Shown piece by piece: positions 1-12,500 of a stretch of 64,000 nucleotides of DNA. Origin of the DNA: Typha latifolia (taxonomy: Eukaryota > Streptophyta > Magnoliopsida > Poales > Typhaceae); NCBI GenBank assembly GCA_019914945.1, contig CM034099.1:15489923-15553922 (forward strand). Direction: 5' to 3'. The position numbers were made by a program, and so were the translations under genes. Below the pieces are notes generated by a model that ran no database searches, was not told the DNA's origin, and saw nothing but the letters and a program-made list of their open reading frames with translations. Position 1 is the first letter of the stretch. Each line of letters starts with the position of its first letter.

Positions 1-590
1 CTAAGAGAAGTCTCTTTTAACACTAGTTGTAGCCTCTTCGTATCCACTTTCTTCCTCATTCTGATCAATCTCCAGCAACCAGGAGTCCAAGGAATAGTGT
101 CTTGTGGTCAAAATTTGTATCTGTATACATTGTTACTTGTATTCATACAGAATGGGACATTCATATAACAGCCAGTCAGCCCTACATTTAAGTAGTTTCG
201 TTGTTTGAGCCCTACATTTTCACTATTTAAAATCACACATTGCATTTTCACTATGGACAGTCTGACAATTTGTCTTGTTCCAAATGAAGTACAAGTCATT
301 TTAGAAGAATAATACCATGAAGTGAACCAAGCCATTCTTATTACCTGAGTTGTCATATAATATAAACCCACCATAGAGAGTAGTACTACTCATTTGGAAA
401 TATTATCTTTTAATATTCTACTCAAGCTGGACTATATATTGCATGGATTGATTATCACTACGATCTACCTATGGTTGTACAGTACTGTAATCTTGTGCAT
501 CTCTGTACCTGCAAGATAGCTACTAGAGTTGTGCTTATGTCGTATGTGTTAACTAACTTGTACTTCTTTTGTTGCACAAATATTGTTCAG

Positions 591-3500
591 GTGGTAATTA
601 CTAGCTTGATTTTAGAAGATGAGCTACTTCTCATTGGTAGTCATCAGAAGGTTAAGGTACAGATTCACATCTTGTTATTTATAATTTTTATGCGAGGTCG
701 AGGTTTACATATTTATCATTTTTTGCTTACCTGGTAAATCGATTGCATGATTTCTTCTTTCTTGAAACGTAGAAATGAAATCAGCTTAGTTAATGCTACA
801 TTGGTAGGTTACTTTGTCTATTATCTAACCTCTTAGATTACTATGTAGAAGTTCTGTATATTATCCAGCCTCTATTAAATGGCTATGTAGATGTTCTTGT
901 CATAGTTTGACAAGAGGAGAGACTGATGAGGACATTGCACATAGAACTTGAGGAAGGTGGGTAAAAATAAAAGAATTGCCTCTTATACAATACTATGAAC
1001 ATCATTCCCTTTTACATTTAGAGGAGAATTTTCTGTTGGACTTTACAAAACCAGTGATCTTTATGGATCAAATGTTGATCAATTAGGAAATGACATGGAA
1101 AAGTAGCCGATGTGGTGAAGTTGAGATGGATGAGTGAGATTACCAAAAGATAGAGAAAGATATAAGTTTATATAATATATTAGGGGTAGGAGGTGGTTTG
1201 GACATGTTCAAAGGGATTACCTATGCACCACTACAAAGATGAGTGATTTACTGAAGAATGTGTCTTGAGAGAGAGGGAAAGACCAAAACTGATGCAGGGA
1301 TATAAAAGGACATGACGACACATAATTTAAACAAAGAACCTTGAATGGATGAAAATGATTCTCATAGCCAACTTAAATAGTCATGAATAGCCGCTTGTTT
1401 GTTGTTCTTTAACAAAATCCAACCATAAGAAGAATAAAGCAAACAAACTAAAAATGTTTGATAGTCTTCACAGTAATATAGAGTTTATGAAATAAGAAGT
1501 TAAGAACCAATTTTAAATTTATAAATTCAGTTTGCAGCAAATCCAGCAAATCGATACTTGAAAAACCCAAAAAGGAATTCTAGAGAACCAATTAGGAAAT
1601 GAAGCATTCGAACTTTGATTATTTGTTATATTGAAAAAGAATTTGAAAAGTTGCTTGCTGTTGGTGTAGTTAAAGTAGGCAACGTTCATGGCTTAGGAAT
1701 AGTGATGGCCGTGCCATTGGCACGTGCTGGTCAACACGAGGCGTGCCGAGCGGCACGCCCCCCCCCGGTGCTAGTGGCACGTCCCCCGTGCCAGTGGCAC
1801 GTATTTATAATATTTTTAATAAATTTTTTAGAATATTTAGAGATGTTTTGGGGTCTTTAGTATGTCAATCTTTGATTTTTGGTCTAAATATATGTATTAA
1901 AATTTAAAATCTATATTACAATGTTTTATCTTTAGATTATTTTTGTAAATAACCTATTTTATTAAAGATAAAACAACAGTTGAATATAAATATTTTTTAA
2001 TACATAATATGATTGAATACATTCATTAAAACTAATATTAATGATTAAACACTCCATAATATAATTGAACACATAATAACATTCAATACATAATTGATCA
2101 TTCAATACATAATTGATAATAGTTCAATAATTAAGACTAATATCTAGTTGAACGTAGAATGACGAGGAAGATCCAAGACTTCATTTGCTGGCACAAAAAT
2201 AACACGGGAATGTTGTGTTAAATACTGTCGATATTCTTCAAAATTAATTCACTGATAATATTGCTCGTTGTAATGTCTCACATAATCTTCATACAAATAA
2301 GAATTTTATAATTCTTCAACGATATGATATGGATATTAAATATGCACGGAACGAACCGGCACCGGCACCGACATAAGCACACCATAAGCATATGCAGATT
2401 GTGGGTATGGAGTATAATAAGGGTGTTGTGGCTCTGGTGGGTGTGATTGATATGATAGTAATGATGATGAACTCATATTATCCTGTGAGCGCACCTCTCC
2501 TGATGTCCTGCTATCTACAGACTCGAGTCCTTCCCTTATCTGACTGTAATCATATTGAGCTTGAGATGGTCTCTTTCCTTTCTTCTGCCTCAAATAAATT
2601 CTGCTTTTTGGTTGTCTAGGTCTGGCCCCATGGTCTTGATCTTGGGTGGCATGTGTGAAGTTTTCCTCCTCTGTAAAAATAATACCTCTCTGAGAAGGTT
2701 GTGTAGCAGGGACGCATGTCTCATCTCCATCATCGCCACCAGACTGAGTCTCGTCATCATCACCATCACCACCACCACCACCACCACCACCACCACCACC
2801 ACCACCACATCATCTAGTCTCATCATCATCAATTTTATCTAAGCCTTCTAAAGGATCAATTGATCGTGAAGATGATATTTGACTAGTAGCCGGTCGTGAA
2901 GATCCAGCTTGACTAGTAGCTTGTCGTCCTCGTTCAATACCCAAATGACCACCACTAGCTTGACCTCCGGAGGTCTGACTCCTTGTTTGGCTTTGATGAG
3001 CTCGACCTAACATGAGACGGTCAAACTCCTGATCTGAGTTTTCTTGTTGTTCCATATGAGTATCCCTACGTCCAGATTTTATTTTCCTAGCAGACCGAGT
3101 CCCTCCTACATGCTCTGCAGCCCAACCTTCTACATCTGTCACTCCAGCCTCTTCAGCAATAAATCTATATGGTCGAGGAAGATCTCCCTCTTCGTCAAGC
3201 AATGGGTCCTGATTCTCAACTGCCTGCATCCACTCCATTATAGGATTATCCTCATACTGAGAGAAACCAATGTCCACGGGATCAAAATCTCCCTCATCTC
3301 TCTCTTGATCCTCAGTTATGTGTTGTAGACGTAACCTCATATTGTAGTGGACATATACCATTTTCTCTAAGCGTGCATATGAAAGACGATTTCTGGTTTT
3401 GGTATGAATCAGTGCAAAAGTTGACCAATTACGCTCACATCCACTAGATGAAGTTGTCTGAGAAAGGATGCGAACATAAACCTTCTTAAGATTAGAGGCA

Positions 3501-6500
3501 GATCCTCCATACTGCAACCACCACTCAGCTGTGCCATCAAAATTCACCCAAGAGTTAGTAGTGGTTTAAAAGATTATTATTGAGTAGAATTTTCTATTTA
3601 AGTAATTACCGGGATTAGTGTAATATCGCCCATTGATTGTAGATGCTTCTCCAAAACTTTCATTGGCCTCTCTAAATGTGCGTCCCTCATTTATAGCTAG
3701 AGTGGCAGCATTAGAATCGCTCTCCAGTCTAAAAATATAATTTCGTAGTGCACGAAGCAACTCATCTTCAGTGGCAAGGTTATATCAATATTGATATGCT
3801 GGATTCAAGTAATAACCTGCCAATATTTTAAGAATAAAAATTGTAAGTAGACATTCATTAATCATTAGCATACTAAAAGAAAATATACTTTATGCAATGC
3901 ATAATTGCATATACCTGCCATGTGTAAATCTTTGCCCATCTATAAATCCCATCGTTGCTCAATTATATCAATATAAGGTTTTGCCTTGTTTACTCCAGCA
4001 ATCCTCGTAATTTCTTCCTTTGCTTGCTGTAGGAAGTAGTAGACATATCCCATTTGCGGTCTCTTCTCCTTGTCAACTTTTTTTAAAACAGTATAGAGAG
4101 GCTCTACTATATGAACAATTTCTTGAATTATATCCCAAAATTTAGCTGCTAAAATAAGAGTTTCAACCATCCTTCCATTTTTTGAATGTGAATATTGAGA
4201 ATCATTCCACTCTTCAGAAGTAAACATGGCCTAAGTCCTACTTTCTTTTGCAACATAGAGTTTAATGCAATAAAATTTGTACCAAACCTTGTTATTCCAG
4301 GCCGAAGAAGCTCCCCATTGGTATATTTTTTTCATAAGAGCATGCACCCAATGATGGTTATATATAAATTTGGAAACAAATTGAGCTCTTTCCACTATTT
4401 TCCCAACCCTGTTAAGCTCTCCAATATCTTTCATCATCAAGTCAATGCAATGTGCTGCACAGGGGGTCCAAAATAAATGTCCTCTATAATCCATCAACAT
4501 CTCATCGGCTTTTTTGAAGTTCGCACCATTATCAGTCACTATTTGAACCACATATTTTTCCCCAATCTCAGATAATACTCTATCCATCAAATCATGTATA
4601 TAGTAAGCATCATGAATTTGATCTGATGCATCAATTGACTTATGGAAGATGCTTTTTTGATTGCAGTATATTAGAAAATTTATGATGCTCATTCTGGTAG
4701 GTCCCGTTCAACTATCACACATCAAAGTCACCCCAAATTGGTTCCATTGTTTTTTGAAAGAAGAAATCCATGATCTTATCTCTGCCACGTCCTTATCTAG
4801 GTACTTCCCTGCAATCTCTTTTCGTGTTAGGGGCTCAATGCCTGATCCGTGCTTCTGCACTGTACTAATCATGCTTCTGAAATAAGTATTTGCTGCAGCA
4901 AATGGTGGTATATGGCTAAAATGAAACCATTTGGATATAGATCGACTAATGTCCTTTTTTTTATCTGCCTTCCATATAGCATCAATCCTTTTTTGCTTAG
5001 ATTCTGGGCCAGGGTATGCTTTAGGGTCTATATCTCTAATGTTTGGTCCTCCTCTCCTTACTCCTGTCCTCCTTGTTGAGCCGAACATACCCAAGATAGA
5101 GGCTTGTCTACTGTGAACACTATCATGCCTACTGCTACTGCTACTGCCACTGCCACTGCCGACACCCTCCTCGAAATGAGAAAACCCAAATTGTCTCCTA
5201 TGCCTATGCACATCCTCTTGCTGCCATTGTTCCTCTCGTGAGGCCCGTATCCCAGCCTGAAGATCTGGATCCATATTATCTCCCTCCTCGTATTCATTAA
5301 CTGTGTGGTACTCAGCTGTTCATCTATCAATATCAGCTTGCTTCTGCTTTGACACTGTCTAGATCAGTTTTCATTGCCCTCTGAACTTCTTGTGGCACCT
5401 TCTTACACTTAGACACTTCGGGAAAGCCACCGGTTATATGCTTCTTCAAACGACTTACCCCTTCACCCTTTCCAAGTCACACTGCCAATGAAATCTATTC
5501 CCTCCCACCATCTTCCCATGTCTCCACCCAATATTAGGTTCTTGAGTAGGCTTTGGGTCAGCCATCTAGAGACAAATAAAATAAAATTAAAATGAAAAAA
5601 ATTTGAGTAGACAATAATTTTTGCTAATTTCCCCCTTTTTGAGAATTTTATAATTTTTTGTTAATTTTTCCATTTCTAATTATGCAGGAAGTTAAGGTAA
5701 AATTATAAATTTTGAGTTCAAATCAATTCATATGAAATAAATCTAACATGCTCTTATACCAATTGTTATCTAATTTTAATTAATTTAACATATTAATTTC
5801 AGATTTTTAAAATTTGGGCAACATTTTTGAGGAAATCTAATTATGCAGAAATTTTAGATAAAATTATAAATTTTGAGTTTAAATAAACTCATATGAAGTA
5901 AATCTAACATGCTCTTATACCAATTGTTATCTAATTTTAATTAATTTGACATATTAATTTCGGATTTTTAAAATTTGGGCAACATTTTTGGAGAAATCTA
6001 ATTATGCAGAAATTTTAGATAAAATTATAAATTTTGAGTTCAAATCAACTCATATGAAGTAAATCTAACATGCTCTTATACCAATTGTTATCTAATTTCA
6101 ATTAATTTAACATATTAATCTCAGATTTTTAAAATTTGGGCAACATTTTTGAGAAAATCTAATTATGCAGAAATTTTAGATAAAATTATAAATTTTGAGT
6201 TCAAATAAACTCATATGAAATAAATCTAACATGCTCTTATACCAATTGTTATTTAATTTTAATTAATTTGACATATTAATTTTGGATTTTTAAAATTTAG
6301 GCAACATTTTTGAGGAAATCTAATTATGCAGAAATTTTAGATAAAATTATAAATTTTGAGTTTAAATCAACTCATATGAAGTAAATCTAACATGCTCTTA
6401 TACCAATTGTTATCTAATTTTAATTAATTTGACATATTAATTTCGGATTTTTAAAAATTAGGCAACATTTTTAGGAAAATCTAATTATGCAGAAATTTTA

Positions 6501-9500
6501 GATAAAATTATAAAATTTAAGTTCAAATCAACTCATATGAAGTAAATCTAAACATATTCATATACAAATTTTAACCAAATTTAATTAAGAGAATAAAATA
6601 GAAACTTACCTCACAATCACACAAGCTATGAAAAAAATTCTTGGAGAAGATTACCACAGAAGCTCTACACTACGTTCGTCATCGTTAAATAAGATCACCA
6701 AAGTAGTTGTTAAGAAAATCAAAAGAGAGAAAGATAGAATAAAAAGGGCTACGGTTGGAGTAGTTGAGACTTGAGAGAAAGAAGTGTTAAACACACATGA
6801 GGGTTTTAGAAATATTTAAAGGATGGAGATAAGAAAAAGACAAAAAAAATAAGATTAGATGACAAAACATGATTTGATTGAAATTAGAGAAAATGACAAA
6901 CGAAAATTAGTCATTAGCTGTCATTCTAATTTTAACTAATGACAAATGAGTTGTCATTCAAAAAATGACAAATGAGTTGTCATTCCAAAAATGACAAATG
7001 ACAAAAGTTAATTGATGATGATTGATGGAAAAAAAAGAGTTAAAAAAATGGGTTCCACATATCATCTTGTTTATTAAGAAAATAAGTAAAGGTGATCAAG
7101 ATTGATGGAAATAAGAAAAAGTTAAAAAAATGGGTTCCACACGTCATCATATTTATTAAGAAAATAAGTAAAGGTGATCAAGATTGATGGAAATAAGAAA
7201 AAGTTAAAAAAATGAGTTCCACATGTCATCATATTTATTAAGAAAATAAGTAAAGGTGATCAAGATTGATGGAAATAAAAAATTTAAAAAAAAGGTCTCT
7301 ATAGTGGCACATGACCGGCACGGCACGCGTGCCGGTTGGCACGACCCCGTGCCGGTCGGCACGGCTCGGCACAGGGGTGTGCCACTGGCACACCCCGTGC
7401 CTCTACCGGCACGGCCATCATACAAGATGAAGAGGTGCCAAGTAAAAGACATTGGCAACAAAAAGATAAGGGAACAAAATAATACTAGAATGTGATAATT
7501 TCAGAGGTAGCGCAGCATTGCAGTTCTTAATGCCCTCTAAAGTGGCATTTTTGTGGAGGAGCCTTGCATGTTAAAAAATTGTTAGATTAGCCTGGATAAT
7601 TGAAGAGGTGTCATTGGGTATGCTTTGTTCTATATTAGGAAATATACGGGTGCCAAATTTATTCTCCTAAAATGTAGATATGCTGATTGATCTACTTTCC
7701 TTGGAGAGATTTATGCTGATTGATCTTCTTTCCCTGTATATCTTTATGCTTACCTTGTATTGCTCTAGGGCACCTCTTATTTAATAGAGGCTAGCTGATC
7801 AATGAGATTAAGCTTGGAATGCAAACCTACCTTTTCTTCTAACAAGAGGAAGACAGAAAAAGAAACTACCAGCTGAAATTCTACGAACTCATCCAAAAGA
7901 AGCCTTACATTTCAATTAAATAATTATTTTACTAATGATGGACAAAACAACATCACCTGGTGTGATGGTAAAGCTTGCCCCTTGCATCTAAGAGGTTATG
8001 ACTCCAGGTCTTGGAAACAACCTTCTAGAAATGAAGGTAAGAGACTGCATATATCTCTCCTCTCCGAACTCTGATAGGCAGAAGCCTTATGCACTGGGAT
8101 GCCTTTTATCACTAGTGGCAGAGAAGTCAACTGTGAGTGGAACATGAGAAAATGGAAGAATGCATATGAATGAGACTGGGTATATAACACGAGTAAAATT
8201 CAGTGTAAGAATTCAGGAAGACAATTAAGTGGAATGGCTGTGAGGACGTTGTAGTTTCCTCATTTTTTAGGTTTACAGACTCGTAAAACTATTATACACT
8301 AACGAATTAGTAAATGTCTTAAGGGAGTGAAGATATCATATGCTGTAAGGTAGAGAAACACATAGTGATAGGCGAATAGAGCTTTTGTACATTTTGTTTT
8401 ATCTTTTGAAGGAGAGGGTGTTTGTATTTTTCCTTTTTCATTTGGTTTTTCTTTACTCTATCAGTTAAAGAAAAAGGAACAAATTTATTTAATAAAAAAA
8501 AGGACCAAATATCCATTTTAGATAATTGGCAACCAGGGGCACTCCATGGAAGTGATGATTGGCAGACTAGTAGCATAATTTGCTGTTTTTCTCTTTCCTT
8601 TCTACCTCTGCAAAACTGCAGCTGTGGAATATGTTCAAGAAAAGTATGAATTAGCTCAAAAAAGTGTGGATCATGAACAGGCTACATTGTTGACATTAGA
8701 GAAACTACTATTATTGTTGATAATGCTAATTGAGCTTATTTATGCTTTACTTCTGTTTCTGAAATTTCTGACATGAAAAACAATATTTTATCATTCTTCT
8801 AAGAAGAATGCTTCTAATAATCTTAAGGTGCTTAATTTGCAGGGTCAACCTCCAGAACAATTTAAGATAGTGATACCAAAGATACCTGCATATTTTACGG
8901 TATCCACTTCATATTGCATGGAGACAATTATATTTGGTGTTTGAATATATTTCTTTACTTTCTTTTGCTTCTATGTTTTCTTGTGGGCATGACATGGATG
9001 TGTTATTCTTTTCTATCTAAAGATTTATTGAAATGGTTATAATTTGGGTGTGCATCTTTCACAAGTTTGATGTTTAAGCCTTGTTATCTATCCTGTGCAA
9101 TTACATAGGGTATTTGATACTTGAGTGTTCTGGATATTGTTGAGTTATATGAGTTATATACAACAAATGTAATAAATAAGTCGATCCTCTGTTATGTAGT
9201 TTTAATCTTAGTATTTATTAAATATGACTAATCATTTGTTTTGTCTGGTTCTTTGTTACTGTCATTCAGATTTTATACTTGGGTGTTCTTTGTTTTGTCT
9301 GGTTTTCTGGTCATGTAAGTTGGCTGGTGTAAGATGATTGATGCTGATCAGAGTCATCTTTTAGTGGCTTGACTTAAACCTGAATTACTTAGTCCCTGTC
9401 TTAATTCATATAATTTATTAATTATCTGATGCTGGACTAAAAGCATAAGCAAGAATTAGGGGAAAATGATAGAAGCCTGATCAGTATAAGCTCGATTTGT

Positions 9501-12500
9501 ATTGTTACGTGCACTATATTTTCCCAGTTTTTACTTAGGTTCTATTGGTATGTGATGCTAGTTTTGTGAAGTGTTTTAATTTATCCATTTATTTTCTCTT
9601 TATTGTTAGATGAATTCCTAATTAATTTAAACTTGTCAGTTAGAGATGGCTTCTTCAATCTTCTCTTTGTTCACAGATTTACAGTCTGTCATTTTTGACT
9701 TTCCAATTGAGGGCACTGACTGATTGCATCAATCATTTTAGTTCCTTAAGTTCATCTGTTTGTAGCTGTTAAGATGAAAACTAGGTTTGGCATTTGTTGC
9801 AAGGCCTTTTTTACTATAATTTTTTTTTTCTTATGATCTACTCAGCTTGATTTTAATAGAAGAAAATTGGTCTTTCTTCTGTTCAGTCTGAGGCATGGAG
9901 AACTAGTCTGAGGCATGACTATTCAATCTAGTCTTTTCTTTTATTCTGTTTTTATTCCCTTTCTGTTTTCAGCAGCCATAGACAATCTTCTTAAGAATGA
10001 CACCCCTCCCTATATTTGCCTTTTAACCAGCTGTATCGAAGAGCCCTTAATTGCCCTCGAGTTCCCAACTTATTAGTTCCTCGTCATTTTTGGTCCTCTT
10101 ACCCCATCTCAAAGAACCTTATATTTGACTGAAATCCTTCCACTGTTGTGTTGTGCTATATGCATCCATTAAATATGGTACTACAGCTGTAATGCTGGCT
10201 ATCTCATGGACTCAGCGATGGTGGCTCCATATGGATCATTTCTTAGTGTGGTAAGTCACTTAGGGCTCATTTGATTTGAGTTTAGGAAGGGTCTCTGAAT
10301 TAGTTCAGGGACTCCTAACCTGGTTCAATAATTAAATATCTTTTTACTTTTTTATATTTAACCAAGTTTACTCTTCAAAAAATTGAGACTAAGAAATAAG
10401 ACCAACTAATCAAGTTTGGAGCTTAACATCAAACCAAACAAGCCCTTAAATTCTATCCTAAAAAAAGAGATCGGTCACGCCTCTCATTAAGGAGGTCTTT
10501 TTGGGATCTTTCAGTTAAAATCCCTTGATCCTCCAATTCAATTGGAAAGGAAGGGCTCCAATCTCCAAACCATCTTAATCTACTCTCGGGCAATTTTATC
10601 CTACTTTCTTAATCAATAATCAGATTCCATATCCTACCGTTAAGTACATATATTCAGATTGTATTAGGTCTGTCCAAGGACAGCTGTGAGACTTCTGTTT
10701 TATGCTAGATCTGCAGTCACAGACTGGCATCAGACACCACTTTTGTCCTGTGGCTGGTTCCATGGGAACATATCACATTCAACATACATATAACTGTACA
10801 TATTAGTTTAGTATCGACAGTCACAACGAGCTTATATAGCTATATGCTTTACTCTTACTCCATCTTGGGAATGAGAATATTTTGGAGACATTTCTTTAAG
10901 GTATCAAGATCAAACTGTCTGTGCCGCTTTGTTGTTTTTATAAATTATTCAGGAAGTTCATAAAACAAGTTCATTATTTAATAATTTATTATGTTCCTCC
11001 TTGTTCAGAATTAATTATTACCTCTAGTTCACTGCTCTCTACCATCCTATGGTTTGAACATGGTTACTTCACATGGTACTGGAGCAGGACACATGGAGAA
11101 GAAAATGTGCTTTGCTTATCTGTCATAATAATAAAATCTCCACCTGTTTACGAAATTCTAGGGAAAAGTTTATTTCATGGTTCCTAGTTTCGGCTGATCC
11201 CGATCGGGATTGGCATAGCTGATCCCGATCCTGGCCGAAACCAATCTATTGATTGGTTTCGGTCGAGTATCAACCGGATCAGCCGATACCCGATTTGTTT
11301 CGGCCGAAACTAGGAACCATGAAATAAAGGGGAAAGAGAGGGAGGAAGAGAGAGAGGGAAAAAGAGAGAGAGGGAGAAAGAGATAGAGTTTGTGGGTTGC
11401 AGCAGTAAGAGGGAGAGGGAAGAAGAGAGAGGGGAAGAGGAGAGAGAGAGACATGGAGAGAAAATAAAAATTAAAAAACTATGTTAAAAGAGGGAAAGAG
11501 GTGGTAGTCGGTGAGGGAGAGGGAGAGTTTTTAAAGGAGAGAGTTAGTAAGAGAGATAGTTAATTAAGGAGAGAGTTTGACAAGAGAGAGTTAGTGGGAG
11601 CGAGTTTAATAAGAGAGAGTTAGTGAGAGAGAGAGTTTGGTAAAAAAGAGAATTAGTGGAGAGAAGGTAAGAATTTTTTTTAATTTGTGTGGGAGAGAGA
11701 GAGTGTGAGTGGTAGAAAGGGGGAGAAATAGAAATTGAGAAAATAGTATTTATTTTTTAGTTTTTAGACTTTATATATGAATAATTTGTATTTATATCTT
11801 ATTATTATATTTCTAAAAAATTAAGAATTTTTCTGTATTTTAAAAATTATTTTAAAATACAGGCTGATACGGACGGTCGATACTGTCGATACTGCCGATA
11901 CCGCCGATACGGCCAATACGTATCGTTTTTTCAGATGGTCGATTCCTATCCCAATTTCGGTACTTGGAACCTTGGTTTATTTAATCCTATCATTTCTGCA
12001 TTATTTCTATTTTAATCCCTCCTCTCTTCTCCTATCCAAAATGTCTCATGTTGTTTGTAAGAAATCTGTTAAGACCCTCTGTCACTTTTTCTTGCGGTGA
12101 TTAAGCATGGCTTTGAGTTAACTGAGGTTTGTGAGCTGTAACATTACTCTAGTACCCTTGGAATCATCTCACTGGCTTCCTCATCTCATGTGATTATCCC
12201 TTGGGGCATCACCCCCAACAACTCCTTCTCTAGTAGGCTAAAGCGAGAAAATTGGTAAAGGAAAATACGGGCATTTCTATTATTTTTAAAATGTCAAGCT
12301 TCAAGAGAAGGCAAAATATTCAATGTTATATGTACCATCCGGTTTTGTTAGATTAGATATAACCATGGACCCTTCTAAAAATTTATTGCAAATAACAAAG
12401 GATGTTTTAGATAGGAAGAAAAGGGTCAAAATGGAAGTAATGCAAAAAGAAGACAGGGTTAAATAAGTTTAAATAACATTATCCTAAATTCTGTGATCTA

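Larger units (their letters stand above)
1700..7422 (-). mobile_element. hAT-A: 5.7-kb hAT DNA transposon with decayed transposase, inside a pyridoxal kinase intron
   Basis: The ends are inverted repeats: TAGTGATGGCCGTGCC on the left and, read from the other strand, TATGATGGCCGTGCC on the right. Both are followed by short GTGCC/GGCAC palindromic subterminal repeats. Between them lie a hAT transposase remnant (- strand), a 161-bp tandem array and an 82-bp tandem array. The element lies antisense to the kinase gene, in its first visible intron. I could not find a convincing 8-bp TSD, so the outer ends are good to a few bases. A deleted relative sits at 14881-15845. Confidence 0.82.

Noticed and set aside
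2590..2842. Open frames with poly-Thr or poly-Val
   Set aside because: They arise from the CAC/GTG microsatellite in the transposase tail.
1692..7430. CTTAGGAA / CAAGATGA as an 8-bp TSD of hAT-A
   Set aside because: The two 8-mers do not match; no better pair was found within a few bases.
11170..11454. 94-codon open frame on the - strand rich in Ser/Leu/Phe
   Set aside because: It is the shadow of the GA-rich core and palindrome of hAT-B; no family motif.
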